Assembly: GCF_030811475.1 (NCBI RefSeq)
Contig: NZ_JAUSQV010000001.1
Span: 2,255,501 to 2,319,500 of the forward strand
Direction: 5' to 3'
Length of the DNA: 64,000 nt
Origin: Nakamurella flavida
GTDB taxonomy: Bacteria; Actinomycetota; Actinomycetes; Mycobacteriales; Nakamurellaceae
The notes beneath the pieces are model-generated. The model made no database searches and had not been told where the DNA came from. It saw nothing but the letters and a program-made list of their open reading frames with translations. Shown here one piece after another: positions 1-8,996 of this stretch. The translations under genes and the position numbers were made by a program. Numbering within the stretch: the stretch's first letter is position 1; each line of letters starts with the position of its first letter.

Positions 1-407
1 GTGAAATACACCGTCCAGGACAACGTGGTAAATCCGGGGTACTCGTCGCCGATCCACCGGACTTCCAGCCCGTCGGGTGCTGTCCAGGTGATGGTCCGTC
101 GAGTCCGTCCGTCGGGTTGATTCGCGGTCGCGGTGGTCTTGGTCCATGCGGGCAGCAGCGTTGACGAGGGGACGCCGTCGTACCGGAAGGAGAAGGGCGG
201 GTTCTGTAGCACCTCTGACATGGACAGGATCGTGGGCGGGGGACTGGCAGATGCAGTCCCAGCGCGGAGAGGGTTCCACGGGGCGAGCGCGGCAGCAGCG
301 GCGATGGCCGCACTCGCGCTGAGCATGCTCCGGCGGCTCAGCCCAGGCCTTGGATGGTCAGTCTCGTCGCTCGTTGGGCTCGTGGTCGGATCACTTGAGT
401 GCGTCAT
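1..407 (-). CDS. Tat-exported GH36-type alpha-galactosidase, N-terminal part (cut by window edge)
   Basis: The reading frame opens at an ATG (407-405) with a good GAGGAG ribosome site 4 bases upstream and stays open to base 1, so only about 135 residues are seen. The N-terminus has a twin-arginine segment (LSRRSML) followed by an alanine-rich hydrophobic stretch, a Tat export signal. The mature part contains PPFSFRYDGVPSSTLLPAW, then GLEVRWIGDEYPGF and TLSWTVYF. This is the pattern that opens the N-terminal beta-sandwich of GH36 alpha-galactosidases; the catalytic barrel lies outside the window. The inferred role is exported cleavage of alpha-galactosides, feeding the catabolic genes beside it. 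Family call moderate, export signal strong. Confidence 0.65.
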   Translation of the reverse strand, partial: MTHSSDPTTSPTSDETDHPRPGLSRRSMLSASAAIAAAAALAPWNPLRAGTASASPPPTILSMSEVLQNPPFSFRYDGVPSSTLLPAWTKTTATANQPDGRTRRTITWTAPDGLEVRWIGDEYPGFTTLSWTVYF

Positions 408-484
408 CGAACTCCTCTTTCTCCAATTTTGGGTTGACTGGTAACAGAAAGGCACGCGAGAGGGGCGGGCTAGGGTTCAACACC

Positions 485-1438
485 TCAAGCCGTGGCTGCG
501 GCGTTCATGGCTGCCTGCACGTCCTGTGCTCTCGGTACGTACCCGGTGCCGCCCTGTCCGCCCACTGACAGAGCGGCTGCCGCCGCGGCGTAGCGGGCCG
601 CACCGAGGAAGTCTTCACCGGCCACCAGGCGTGCGGTCAGCGATCCCACGAAGCTGTCGCCCGCTCCGGTCTGATCCACCACCGCAGGAGCCGAGAAGGG
701 GGCCAGTTCGGCAGCCCACCCGGGTTCGGCCAGGAGGGCGCCGGCTGAACCGCAGGTGACGGCGATCCTCTTCGCGCCGAGACCTAGCAGGTATTGGGCG
801 GCGTGGAACGGTCGATCGATCCCGAGCAACGCCGTCGTCTCACGAGGGTGTGATGGCGTGAGCAATGCGGCGTGCGGGGCCACCGCAGCCAGGACCGCGG
901 CGGCGGCGGCCGGTCGGGTCAGTGCGGGTCGGAAATTGGGGTCGAAGACGAACTGGCGGGCGGTCGAGGCCGCCTGGATCACCGCGGCTCGGGCCGACTC
1001 GGAGATTGCCGCGGCGATACCGCCGGTCACCACCGCGCCGGCTGTCTCCAGGCCGGTGCCGACGAGGTCGGCCGGGCTCAGCGTCGAACCGACGCTTTGT
1101 GATCGGGCGTAGGAGAACTCCCGTTGCCCGTCGGGGTCACTGTGGACGACGTAGACGCCCTGCTGACCCGGCCGGCGCCGCAGCAGGCGGGTGTCCACCC
1201 CAAGTTCGGCAACTCGGGCTTCCACCGCGTCGCCGAGCCAGTCAGGGGGCAGGACGGCCAGTAGTCCCACCCGCGCTCCGGTTGCCGCAGCCGCGGCCGC
1301 CACATTGAGAGCATCTCCGGAGACACCCAGCCGGGCGTAGGCGCCGGCGCGCATCGGTTCGGTGGTGGCCACTTCGAGGAGCACCTCGCCGAGAACGATG
1401 ACGTCGAACGAGGTCACCGGACGACCCGGGCCGCCCAC
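485..1438 (-). CDS. kdgK: PfkB-family sugar kinase, 2-keto-3-deoxygluconate kinase type
   Basis: A 317-residue ribokinase/PfkB-fold kinase. It opens with FDVIVLGEVLLEV and carries the family's second signature DQTGAGDSFVGSLTARL near residue 260, with the catalytic Asp in GAGD. Length and N-terminal pattern fit 2-dehydro-3-deoxygluconokinases, which make KDPG from KDG with ATP. The KDPG-type aldolase gene at 3863-4492 supports this, since the two steps are consecutive in the Entner-Doudoroff-like branch. The gene lies 18 bases behind the FAH-family gene and probably shares its transcript. The start is uncertain: GTG 1438 is used here, but GTG 1417, just before the conserved strand, is equally possible because neither has a clear ribosome site. 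The substrate could be another 2-keto-3-deoxy acid. Confidence 0.78.
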   Translation of the reverse strand: MGGPGRPVTSFDVIVLGEVLLEVATTEPMRAGAYARLGVSGDALNVAAAAAATGARVGLLAVLPPDWLGDAVEARVAELGVDTRLLRRRPGQQGVYVVHSDPDGQREFSYARSQSVGSTLSPADLVGTGLETAGAVVTGGIAAAISESARAAVIQAASTARQFVFDPNFRPALTRPAAAAAVLAAVAPHAALLTPSHPRETTALLGIDRPFHAAQYLLGLGAKRIAVTCGSAGALLAEPGWAAELAPFSAPAVVDQTGAGDSFVGSLTARLVAGEDFLGAARYAAAAAALSVGGQGGTGYVPRAQDVQAAMNAAATA

Positions 1439-1456
1439 GATCGGGACAGACCCATG

Positions 1457-2110
1457 TCAGGCCTGCCGGACGGGGTTGCGCAGGACACCGATGCCGTCGA
1501 TCTCCACCTCGACCACGTCACCGTCGGTCAAGAAGACCGGTGTCGCGCGGAAGGCACCGACGCCAGCCGGCGTTCCCGTGGAGATGACGTCCCCTTCCTC
1601 CAGTGTGGTGCCCAGGGACAGCCGCGAGATCAGTTCGGCCACGGAGAAGATCATCTGGGAGGTGTCGGCGTTCTGCATGCGCTCGCCGTTCACCCGGGAG
1701 ACGATGCCCAGGGACTGCGGGTCCGGGATCTCGGAGGCCGGTATCAGTCGAGGTCCGATGGGACCGAAGGTATCGAAGGACTTGGCCCGGCTCCACTGGC
1801 CTTCCTCGCGTTGGATGCGGCGGGCGCTCACGTCGTTCATGCAGGTGTAGCCGGAGACGAAGTCCAAGGCGTCGTCCACCGAGACGTTCAGGGCGGGGCG
1901 ACCGATGACAACCGCCAGTTCGGCCTCCCAGTCCACCTCGTCGACGCCCCGCGGGATGACGATGGACGCGCCGTCGGGCACCAGACAGGTGACGTACTTG
2001 GCGAAGGTGATGGGAGCGACGGGGGGTTCTACGGCTGACTCACCAGCGTGGTCGCGATAGTTCAGACCGACGGCAATGACCTTGCCGGGACGGCGCACGG
2101 GCAGCGACAT
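1457..2110 (-). CDS. Fumarylacetoacetate-hydrolase-family enzyme
   Basis: A 217-residue FAH-fold protein. The core begins with KVIAVGLNYRDHAGES. The metal ligands are visible as E62 and E64 (WEAELAVVIG) and D93 (CMNDVSAR). STGTPAGVG and a C-terminal DVVEVEIDGIG follow, both typical of the bacterial 2-keto-acid hydrolase/isomerase branch. Members cleave or hydrate 2-keto-3-deoxy sugar acids and related acylpyruvates, which suits this cluster, but the exact reaction cannot be read. ATG 2110 is chosen over an earlier in-frame start at 2209 because GGAAGGA sits just upstream and homology begins there. The earlier start would also run through the promoter region shared with the divergent GntR gene. 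Confidence 0.82.
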   Translation of the reverse strand: MSLPVRRPGKVIAVGLNYRDHAGESAVEPPVAPITFAKYVTCLVPDGASIVIPRGVDEVDWEAELAVVIGRPALNVSVDDALDFVSGYTCMNDVSARRIQREEGQWSRAKSFDTFGPIGPRLIPASEIPDPQSLGIVSRVNGERMQNADTSQMIFSVAELISRLSLGTTLEEGDVISTGTPAGVGAFRATPVFLTDGDVVEVEIDGIGVLRNPVRQA

Positions 2111-2137
2111 GGAGCGTCCTTCCGAGCTGGAATGAGT

Positions 2138-2149
2138 TTTGTCAACAAT
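2138..2149. promoter_or_regulatory. GntR operator copy A (TTGTCAACAAT)
   Basis: TTTGTCAACAAT lies between the divergent FAH-family gene and the gntR gene. It matches ATTGTCAACAAT at 15505-15516 in 11 of 12 bases and the reverse complement of 8916-8927 in 10 of 12. The unit is an inverted repeat, ATTGT-N2-ACAAT, the size expected for a FadR-type GntR dimer. Inferred to be the binding site of the neighbouring regulator; no -35/-10 pair could be assigned with confidence here. Confidence 0.6.
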
Positions 2150-2227
2150 AATCAGTTGAGTGCAGACCCGGCAAGGGTTCCCGGTCCCGTACGATCCACC
2201 CAGCATCACTTCGGGAGGGAAGCGCCT

Positions 2228-3019
2228 GTGCGAACGACATCCTCAGCCGACGACCGGTCGCAACCTCGCGGATTGAGCGCACCTGGCCTCGAGGCGGCGG
2301 CTCCCCGCGTGACTCTCGGCGATGTCGTCGCGGCCAGACTCCGTGACTCCATCATTGTCGGAGAGCTCCGCCCGGGTCAGCATCTGCGCGAGGAGGAGAT
2401 CTCCGCGATGCTCCAGGTGAGCCGCGGTCCGGTACGGGATGCGTTCCTGGTGCTGCAACGGGAGGGCCTGGTCCAGGTCATGCGTCACCGCGGTGCTCGG
2501 GTCGTGGACCTGTCGGCCACCGACCTCGGCGAGGTCTACAGCCTCCGTGCGGCCATCGAGGATCTCGCCGTGCGCCTGGCCATCCGCCGCCGGACCGACG
2601 CGGACATCGCAGCGATGCAGGCCTCACTGGGCGACATGCGGTCGGGCCTGCGACGGCGCATCAATGAGCAAGACGCGGCCCGGCTCGACGTGGAGTTCCA
2701 CGACACCATCTTCGCGGCGGCTCACCACGAGCGCTTGTACGAGAGCTGGTCGGCGATCCGCATGCAGGTGTTCCTGCTGCTGCTGCGACGCAACATTGCC
2801 AACGCCGACTGGAAGGTGGCCACCGTGGGTGGTCATGCTCAGATCTTGGAATTGATCCAGGCCAGCGATGAGGAGGGTGCGGCCAAGGCCGTCCGGTTCC
2901 ACGTTTCGACGGGATACGAGCGCATCGTTGCTGGTCAGCTCGAGCGCGTACAGGACGCAGCCGACCAACCTCTCGAGGACGATGTCCGCAGTATTGCCGA
3001 CTCTTTCCTGTTGCGGTGA
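2228..3019 (+). CDS. GntR-family transcriptional regulator, FadR subfamily (FCD domain)
   Basis: A 263-residue regulator. The winged helix-turn-helix is at about residues 40-105 ([24 protein letters not shown]), followed by an all-helical FCD ligand domain ([14 protein letters not shown]; conserved Asp and His in DVEFHDTIF). FCD regulators usually sense carboxylic or sugar acids through a metal bound by Asp and His residues, fitting the surrounding catabolic genes. GTG 2228 is preferred over the upstream frame opening at 2048 because GGGAGGGA precedes it and the extra residues would read through the divergent promoter. The stop overlaps the next gene's start (GTGA), so the SDR is translationally coupled. 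Probably autoregulated through the site at 2138-2149. Confidence 0.88.
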   Translation: MRTTSSADDRSQPRGLSAPGLEAAAPRVTLGDVVAARLRDSIIVGELRPGQHLREEEISAMLQVSRGPVRDAFLVLQREGLVQVMRHRGARVVDLSATDLGEVYSLRAAIEDLAVRLAIRRRTDADIAAMQASLGDMRSGLRRRINEQDAARLDVEFHDTIFAAAHHERLYESWSAIRMQVFLLLLRRNIANADWKVATVGGHAQILELIQASDEEGAAKAVRFHVSTGYERIVAGQLERVQDAADQPLEDDVRSIADSFLLR

Positions 3020-3780
3020 ACACTGCGCCCCGCGAGCTTGCCGCCGTACCCTTCTCCTCAGGCCCCGTTGCGGTGATCAGCGGGGCCGGCGGGGGGATCG
3101 GGTCCGCGATCACGCGGCTGCTACTCGCCCGCGGCTGGCAGGTTAGCGCGTTCGACCTCCAACCCCCGGCTGATGAACCCGGCGTGTTCGGTGTTTCGCT
3201 CGACGTCACCGACGAGGGCGCCGTCGATCGGGCGGTGCAGACGGTGGTGGATCGGTTCGGCCGCATCGATGCTCTGGTCACGGCCGCGGCCGTGCTGGAG
3301 ACCGGCGCGGTCCACGACATGCCGCTTGCGGTGTGGAACCAGGTGCTCGCGGTCAACCTCACCGGACCGTTCCTGCTGTCTCGTGCCTGCCTGCCGCACC
3401 TGCGTCGTGCCTCCGGTGCGTCTGTGGTCCACCTGTCCTCGGTGCATGCGGAGGCAACCGTGCCGCGGACGGCGGCTTATGCCGCCAGCAAGGGCGCCAT
3501 CATCTCGCTGTCCCGCCAGATGGCCGTCGAGTACGCGGAGGACGACATTCGGGTGAACGCCGTCGTCGTCGGCAGTGTCGACACCGCTATGTCGACCAAG
3601 CACGGGCTCGCCATGCTCGCCGAGGGGGTCGAGGTGTCCGGGCCGACGGGTCGGCTGGGCCGCATGGGGCAGCCGGGGGAGATAGCGTCCGCCGTCGCCT
3701 TCCTCGTCTCGTCGTCGGCGTCGTTCGTCACCGGGTCGGCATTCCAGGTCGATGGCGGTTTGCTCGCCCGGCTCATGTGA
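3016..3780 (+). CDS. SDR-family NAD(P)-dependent dehydrogenase
   Basis: A 254-residue classical short-chain dehydrogenase. The glycine-rich cofactor loop is [11 protein letters not shown] near residue 18, a NAD(P) Asp occurs in SAFDLQ, and the catalytic set is Ser in LSSVHAE with Tyr and Lys in AAYAASKGA. The C-terminus ends in [14 protein letters not shown], as in most members. It likely oxidises a sugar or sugar acid hydroxyl as an early pathway step; the substrate is unknown. It is coupled to the upstream regulator by a GTGA overlap. Confidence 0.87.
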   Translation: MNTAPRELAAVPFSSGPVAVISGAGGGIGSAITRLLLARGWQVSAFDLQPPADEPGVFGVSLDVTDEGAVDRAVQTVVDRFGRIDALVTAAAVLETGAVHDMPLAVWNQVLAVNLTGPFLLSRACLPHLRRASGASVVHLSSVHAEATVPRTAAYAASKGAIISLSRQMAVEYAEDDIRVNAVVVGSVDTAMSTKHGLAMLAEGVEVSGPTGRLGRMGQPGEIASAVAFLVSSSASFVTGSAFQVDGGLLARLM

Positions 3781-3812
3781 CGGTCGTCAGCCCCACGCGC
3801 GATCGTCCCGCG

Positions 3813-3842
3813 CCCGGGGATTCTCGGCCAGCCGAGACCGGG
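3813..3842. terminator. Hairpin between convergent genes
   Basis: TCTCGG-CCAG-CCGAGA forms a perfect 6-bp stem. It is flanked by CCCGG (3813-3817) and CCGGG (3838-3842), which can extend the stem across a small bulge. It sits in the 82-base gap between the SDR gene and the converging aldolase gene, where a bidirectional terminator is expected. There is no clear U-tract, which is usual in this GC-rich sequence. Confidence 0.45.
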
Positions 3843-3862
3843 TGTTCTCGTGACGGTGTCGT

Positions 3863-4492
3863 TCACATGTCGACGGCGCTCACCCCCGTGCTCTCGAGCA
3901 CCGACGCGGCGAACTCGGCGACTCCGTCGACGTCGCCGCGTTCGACCGCATCGGCGAGGATCAGTTCCTTGCTCAGGCATACCGCCGCCGCGCCCGCCTT
4001 CAGGTAATCCTCCACCTGTTCGACGCGTACACCACCGGAGGCGACGACGCTGAGGTGCGGCATGGGTTCCAGGACTGCATGCAGGAACGCGGGACCGCCC
4101 AGCATCGCAACGGGGAACACCTTGACAGCAGCGGCTCCGAGCCGCACTGCGGTGGACATCTCGGACGGGGTCATCGCGCCAGGAACCACGGGCACACCCA
4201 GCCGTACGGCCTCGGCGACGACCTCGGCGCAGGTGTCGGGAGACACGATGTAGGCCGCGCCGGCGGCGACGCAACTGGCTACCCTCGCCGGATCCAGGAC
4301 GGTGCCGGCCCCCACCCGCGCGCCACCTTCTGCGGCGACCTGAGCGATGACGGACTCGGCGTCCGGGACGGTGAGGGTGATCTCGACGCCGGGCACTCCG
4401 GCCCGGATCCACCCGCGCGCCACGGTGAGCGCGTGATCCGGTCGTGTCGTCCGAATGACCCCGACGACACCGCGGGGAAGAGCGACATTCAC
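3863..4492 (-). CDS. eda: KDPG/KHG aldolase (bifunctional 2-keto-4-hydroxyglutarate / 2-keto-3-deoxy-6-phosphogluconate aldolase)
   Basis: A 209-residue class I aldolase of the KDPG/KHG family. The catalytic Glu37 lies in GVEITLTV, the phosphate-binding region is IVSPDT, and the Schiff-base Lys124 is in AAVKVFPV (KFFPA in the E. coli enzyme). It would split a phosphorylated 2-keto-3-deoxy acid into pyruvate and an aldehyde phosphate, following the kinase at 485-1438. GTG 4492 overlaps the upstream dehydrogenase stop as GTGA; the longer frame opening at 4657 would read 55 low-complexity Arg-rich residues and is rejected. Last gene of the operon that starts at the ABC transporter or dehydrogenase. 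Confidence 0.88.
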   Translation of the reverse strand: MNVALPRGVVGVIRTTRPDHALTVARGWIRAGVPGVEITLTVPDAESVIAQVAAEGGARVGAGTVLDPARVASCVAAGAAYIVSPDTCAEVVAEAVRLGVPVVPGAMTPSEMSTAVRLGAAAVKVFPVAMLGGPAFLHAVLEPMPHLSVVASGGVRVEQVEDYLKAGAAAVCLSKELILADAVERGDVDGVAEFAASVLESTGVSAVDM

Positions 4493-5547
4493 GCGACACC
4501 CACCACGGCGGCGTGGCCGGTACCGACCACGACCGGCGTCGGCGTCGGACCCGCATCGGCGATCCGACCATGGGTGGGCCCACCTCCGGTCGCGACGGTC
4601 AGGACGTCCGCAACGGTCCAATCGGCCAATCGAAGTCCGGAAGCGCTGGAATACCACGCGATGTGGGGGGTCAGCACGAGATTCGGGGCCGAGCGCAAGG
4701 GTGAAGCCTGCGGCAGCGGTTCGTCCGCGAAGACGTCCAGGGCAGCCCCGGCCAGGTGGCCATCGGTCAATGCCTCGACCAAGGCTGCTTCGTCCACCAA
4801 GCCGCCTCGAGAAACGTTGACCAGCACGGCGCCGGCGGGGAGCGCGGCCAGTTCCGCGGCGCCGATGACGTGTCGGGTGGCATCGGTGAGCGGCAGGTGC
4901 AGGCTGACCACGTTGCTGGCGGCCAGTACTGCCGGTAGGTCATCGCTGACCTGCACGGTGCTGGACGACGCGGTCGCCGGAACGTCGAAGGCCGGTGTCC
5001 CGGGGACGTCGAAACCGATCAGGTGTTGCACGAAGGGGCGCAGGCGGGCGGCAGTGGCCCGGCCTATGCGACCGGTACCCATGACCCCGGCCGTCGCGGT
5101 GGACAGGTCGAGGACCGGCCCGAGTTGCTGTGCGCTCGTCCAACCGTCACTGCGGACCCGTTCATTGGCTTGGCAGATGCGGCGGACGGTGCTGAGCAGC
5201 ATGGCCACCGCGTGGTCGGCGACTTCATTGGTGGCGTAGTCGGGTTGGTAGACCACCTGTATTCCCCGGGCGGCGGCGGCGGCCAGGTCGATGGTGTCCA
5301 GCCCGACTCCGGCCCGGCCGATCGTGCGCACCGAGTCCGGCAGGGCCGCGATGTGCTCGGCCGAGAGGCGGTGCAAGGTGACGATGAGCGCATCCGCGCC
5401 TGCGGCGGTCTGGGACAGCGCCTGCGGTGTGTCGACGTCACCGGCGCGGAAGACAGCGGCCTGAGCATGTCGTTGAGCCAGGGCGGGGAGGGTGGGAAGG
5501 GCGCCATCGGCGACGGCGACCAGCAGGGCGGGCGAAGGATCGGACAC
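4489..5547 (-). CDS. D-isomer-specific 2-hydroxyacid dehydrogenase
   Basis: A 352-residue NAD(P)-dependent 2-hydroxyacid dehydrogenase. The Rossmann motif GVMGTGRIGRA lies near residue 155. The catalytic triad is visible: Arg in NVSRGGLVDEAAL, Glu in DVFADEPLP and His in LTPHIAWYS. The family interconverts 2-hydroxy and 2-keto acids (glyoxylate, hydroxypyruvate, 2-keto sugar acids). In this cluster it probably reduces a 2-keto acid intermediate or aldehyde-derived product. About 40 residues at the C-terminus (PTHGRIADAGP onward) are an Ala/Gly/Pro/Thr-rich tail beyond the fold. It overlaps the aldolase start by 4 bases. Confidence 0.85.
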   Translation of the reverse strand: MSDPSPALLVAVADGALPTLPALAQRHAQAAVFRAGDVDTPQALSQTAAGADALIVTLHRLSAEHIAALPDSVRTIGRAGVGLDTIDLAAAAARGIQVVYQPDYATNEVADHAVAMLLSTVRRICQANERVRSDGWTSAQQLGPVLDLSTATAGVMGTGRIGRATAARLRPFVQHLIGFDVPGTPAFDVPATASSSTVQVSDDLPAVLAASNVVSLHLPLTDATRHVIGAAELAALPAGAVLVNVSRGGLVDEAALVEALTDGHLAGAALDVFADEPLPQASPLRSAPNLVLTPHIAWYSSASGLRLADWTVADVLTVATGGGPTHGRIADAGPTPTPVVVGTGHAAVVGVA

Positions 5548-5592
5548 GATTGCTCCTGCGGCTCTGGGGGCGATAGTGGTGGTCGGGCCGGT

Positions 5593-7473
5593 TCAGCCCT
5601 TGACTGAACCGCCCTGGTAGGCGGTGGCCAGGTGCCGCTGGGTGAGGGTCAGGAGCAGCACGGCGGCAACGATGGGCAGAAGCAGGTAGACCGCCTGCAT
5701 CCCGGGGGTGGTCTGGGCTTTGAAGCTGTAGGACGACATGTACTGCTGCAGAGCCGGTGGGAAGGTGCGGGAGGTGAGGTCGCTGATCAACGTCGTGGAC
5801 AGCAGGTACTCGTTCCAGGTGTTGATCAGGGTGTAGGAGGCCACTGCTCCGATCACCGGTCGGGACATCGGCGCGACGATGGAGAACAGCAGCCGCACGG
5901 TGCTTGCCCCGTCGAGGGACGCCGACTCCTCGACCTCGCGGGGTAGCCCGTCGAAGAAGACCTTGAACAGCAAAGTGGCGATGGGCAGGAAGAGACCGGA
6001 GGTCGCGAGGACCAGACCGGTCAAAGTCCCCAGGAGCCCGATCTTCGCCAACAGGTCGTAGAGCGGGAACACCAGGACGATGACCGGCACCAACTGCAGC
6101 AGCACGAGCAGCCCCAGCCCCGCCTGCGCCCACCGGGATCTCCAGCGCGACAGCGCGTAACCGCCCAGCATGGCCACGACCAGCACCAGCAGCGTCGTGG
6201 CGAGGGACACGACGACGCTGTTCATGAAGTTGCGCGCCAGCGGAGGGACCACGAGGCTGTCCGACCCCCAGAGCGCCGGGTCCGACAGCACGAGGCGGAA
6301 ATTGTCCAGGGACCAGTGCCGCGGCACCAGCGAGATCGCCTGCAGCCCACCGGGTGTTGAATCGAAGGCGCGGCTGATGATGAACAGGATCGGGAGCAGG
6401 GAGATCACCAGGACGATGCCGGTGCCCAGATAGGCCGGCACCGGATTGACACGCCGTTGGCTCCGCCGCCGTGAGATCGACGATGAATTCTTCGCGCGGG
6501 CGGGCAGACGGAGAGTGGGGAGTCTGCCGGACTGCTTGGCTCGGATGAACAGTGGCCGCAGCGTCCGGAGAAGCACGAACCCCGCCGCCAGGGTGAGGAT
6601 CATGACCACCATGCTGATGGTGGTCGTTGCTGTGGCATACCCGGTGTCGTAATCACTGAATGCTTTGGCGTAGGCGAACGTCGCCATCGTCTGCGTGGAG
6701 CCGAGTGGTCCGCCGCCGGTGAGGATCCAGATGAGGTTGAACTCCTGGAAGCTGGCCATGAAGTGCACGACGCAGGCGGCGGCCCCGACCGCGCCGATCC
6801 CCGGCAACGTGATGTGGCGAAGCCGCTGCCATCGGGTGGCGCCATCGGTTTCCGCCGCTTCGTACAGTTCGTCGGGAATTCGACTCAACCCTGCCAACAA
6901 GACGATCGTGTAGAACTGGAACGACGCCCAGGCGTTGATGATCAGCAGGGTGGGCCACACCAGGTCAGGGTTGGCCAACGGATCACCCAGGTCCCACCCG
7001 AGGGCGGCAGGCACGCCGCTGAACGGGTCCAGCAAGAGGCGCCACATGTTCAGACCGACCGGAGCCGAGATGACGAAAGGCACCAGCACCAGGACCCGCA
7101 AGACCGTCCGAGCCCGGATCTTCTGGTGCAACGACACGGCAGCCACGACCCCCAGCAGATAGCTGGGCAGAACACCGCCGATGCCTCGGGTGAAGGTATG
7201 GGCGATGATCGAACCCGCCGCCGGATTGTCGAAGAACCGCGTGTAGTTGCCGAACCCGATAAAGTTCGCCGAGTTCCCCGCCTTGAAGCTGGTCACGACG
7301 CTCATCACGATCGGATACAGGACCAGGCCCATCAGCATCACCAGGGCCGGGACCATCAGCACTGCATAGGTCCAGGACTGGTGGTTCCAGCGCCGCCGAC
7401 GACCTACCGTCCTGAACTCCGTGGTCGACGGAGACGGGGCGGCAGGGGCCGGGCGGTCGGTGGTCGTGCTCAT
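5593..7473 (-). CDS. Fused carbohydrate ABC importer permease (MalF-type and MalG-type halves in one protein)
   Basis: One 626-residue frame holds two complete CUT1 permeases. Residues about 40-315 form the MalF-like half, with six predicted membrane segments and the EAA loop EAAETDGATRWQRLRHITLP. A basic linker (ARAKNSSSISRRRSQRR) follows. Residues about 345-626 form the MalG-like half, with the loop EESASLDGASTVRLLF. CUT1 permeases are normally two genes of about 300 residues each, as in the second importer of this window. ATG 7473 is chosen because GGGAGGG lies 2 bases before it; the frame opening at 7548 lies inside the preceding gene. It starts 10 bases after the binding-protein stop and so is in the same operon. 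No ATPase gene accompanies it. Confidence 0.88.
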   Translation of the reverse strand: MSTTTDRPAPAAPSPSTTEFRTVGRRRRWNHQSWTYAVLMVPALVMLMGLVLYPIVMSVVTSFKAGNSANFIGFGNYTRFFDNPAAGSIIAHTFTRGIGGVLPSYLLGVVAAVSLHQKIRARTVLRVLVLVPFVISAPVGLNMWRLLLDPFSGVPAALGWDLGDPLANPDLVWPTLLIINAWASFQFYTIVLLAGLSRIPDELYEAAETDGATRWQRLRHITLPGIGAVGAAACVVHFMASFQEFNLIWILTGGGPLGSTQTMATFAYAKAFSDYDTGYATATTTISMVVMILTLAAGFVLLRTLRPLFIRAKQSGRLPTLRLPARAKNSSSISRRRSQRRVNPVPAYLGTGIVLVISLLPILFIISRAFDSTPGGLQAISLVPRHWSLDNFRLVLSDPALWGSDSLVVPPLARNFMNSVVVSLATTLLVLVVAMLGGYALSRWRSRWAQAGLGLLVLLQLVPVIVLVFPLYDLLAKIGLLGTLTGLVLATSGLFLPIATLLFKVFFDGLPREVEESASLDGASTVRLLFSIVAPMSRPVIGAVASYTLINTWNEYLLSTTLISDLTSRTFPPALQQYMSSYSFKAQTTPGMQAVYLLLPIVAAVLLLTLTQRHLATAYQGGSVKG

Positions 7474-7483
7474 TGCCCTCCCG

Positions 7484-8869
7484 TCATCCGGCTGAGTTGA
7501 TGGTCTGGAGTTCGCCCTGCATCGCCGTGATGAGCGCCGCCGCCGCATCGGCCGGGGGCGTGTCGGACAGCGTGACCGCCTGGATCGCGGGCAGGACCGC
7601 GTTGTTCATGATCGGTGCGATCGCCACCGGCTCGGGCACCACGGCGGTCGGCAGGAGGTCGCCGAAGCCCTTGATGAACGGATCGGTGATGGAGGAGTTC
7701 GATGCCTTGCGGACGGCGAGCTGAGCATCTCCGGTGCGGTTGGCGATGAGCTCCTGCGTCTCTTCGCTCCGCATGGCTTCGATGAACTTCCAGGCCAGGT
7801 CCTGCTGCTTGCCCTCGCCCTGGATGAACAGGGTGTGTTCCTCCCAGAACGTCGCCGGGGTGCCGGCGTTGGGCAACGGCGCCAGGGCGAGGTTCTCCAG
7901 GGTCTGCGGGTAGCTCTTGGACTGCGGGTAGACGAACGGACCGGCCGAATAGGACGCGAGGAGCCCCTTGGCGAAGTTCCCGTCCGTCTGCTCGTACCCC
8001 CACGTGCCGACCTCGGCCGGTGTGCTCTGCCAGGTGTGGACCGAGTCGTAGTAGAACTGCATCACCTGGGCCATCTGGTCCTGGGTGAATCCGACTTCCC
8101 AGGATCCAGGGGCGCCCTTCACCAGGGAAGCGCCGGTCGACCAGATCAAGGGCAGGAAGTTGGATGAAGAGCGACCGTCGCCGGTCTTGGCCTCGAACCC
8201 GAAGCCGATGTGGTCATCGACGTTGAGCGCCTTGGCGAACTGGCCGAACTCGTCGAAGCTCCAGGTCGTCGGGACGGTCAGCCCGGCGGCCTTGGCGTAG
8301 TCACCGTGGTAGACGATGCCGCGGCAATTGCAGCGAAAGCCCAGTCCCATGATCTTTCCGTCGATCGTGTTGGCCTGGTAGTCCTGCTCGTAGAACGCCG
8401 CCTTGTCCTCGGACGCCACGTACTGGTCCAGCGGAGCCAGGTTCACTCCGCTGGCCAGGAGAGCGGTTGCGCCTTGCGCGGTCCAGAAAATGAGATCCGG
8501 CGCTTGACCGGCTTTCTGCGCCGCAGAGGCCTGGGCGGGGTACGTGCCGTCGTCGACAGTCACGATCTTGAGCGTGGCTCCGATGGATGCGGCTGCTGAG
8601 TTCTGCATGACATCGGTGATGAAGCCCTGGTCGACCCAAGAAGCCAGCATTAGGGTCAGCGTCGTACTGCCCGCGGCGCCGCTTCCGCTGGCAGAACCGG
8701 CGGGTGACCCGGCAGCGGAGCTGGCGCTCTGATCTGCTGGACTGGCTGTCGCACCGCAGGCGTTCAGCAGCGGCACGCTGGCGGCCAGGGCGCTTGCAGC
8801 ACCCAGACCTTTGAGGAATCCACGCCGATCCAGCGTGCGGGGGGACGGCACTTCGGTGGACCGATCCAT
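7484..8869 (-). CDS. Carbohydrate ABC importer substrate-binding lipoprotein
   Basis: A 461-residue family-1 extracellular solute-binding protein. The N-terminus combines a twin-arginine motif (DRRGFLKGLGA) with a lipobox (LLNAC), so it is probably Tat-exported and lipid-anchored by Cys. A Ser/Ala/Gly linker follows, then the binding domains (SWVDQGFITDVMQ; FGFEAKTGDG; NLALAPLPNAG; EHTLFIQGEGKQQDLAWKF). ATG 8869 has GAGGAGG upstream. The upstream region carries a copy of the GntR operator. It delivers its ligand, probably an oligosaccharide or uronate, to the fused permease encoded next. Confidence 0.88.
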   Translation of the reverse strand: MDRSTEVPSPRTLDRRGFLKGLGAASALAASVPLLNACGATASPADQSASSAAGSPAGSASGSGAAGSTTLTLMLASWVDQGFITDVMQNSAAASIGATLKIVTVDDGTYPAQASAAQKAGQAPDLIFWTAQGATALLASGVNLAPLDQYVASEDKAAFYEQDYQANTIDGKIMGLGFRCNCRGIVYHGDYAKAAGLTVPTTWSFDEFGQFAKALNVDDHIGFGFEAKTGDGRSSSNFLPLIWSTGASLVKGAPGSWEVGFTQDQMAQVMQFYYDSVHTWQSTPAEVGTWGYEQTDGNFAKGLLASYSAGPFVYPQSKSYPQTLENLALAPLPNAGTPATFWEEHTLFIQGEGKQQDLAWKFIEAMRSEETQELIANRTGDAQLAVRKASNSSITDPFIKGFGDLLPTAVVPEPVAIAPIMNNAVLPAIQAVTLSDTPPADAAAALITAMQGELQTINSAG

Positions 8870-8915
8870 GCTGTTGCCTCCTCGGGCGACATCGGCCACC
8901 ATGCCGATGTTGTTG

Positions 8916-8927
8916 ATTGCTGACAAT
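8916..8927. promoter_or_regulatory. GntR operator copy B
   Basis: ATTGCTGACAAT; its reverse complement ATTGTCAGCAAT differs at one position from the copy at 15505-15516. It lies 47 bases upstream of the binding-protein start, in the 127-base gap behind the LDH2-family gene. A further half-site, GAACAATGAC, follows at 8935. Inferred repressor site for the importer operon. Confidence 0.6.
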
Positions 8928-8996
8928 TTACTCTGAACAATGACGGCATCTTGGCCGTCCGGTGGGACACGTGTCAACGTGTTCGCCTCCGATCGA

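Noticed and set aside
7473-7548. Earlier start for the fused permease
   Set aside because: The added 25 residues are Arg/Ser-rich and overlap the end of the binding-protein gene, while ATG 7473 has a ribosome site.
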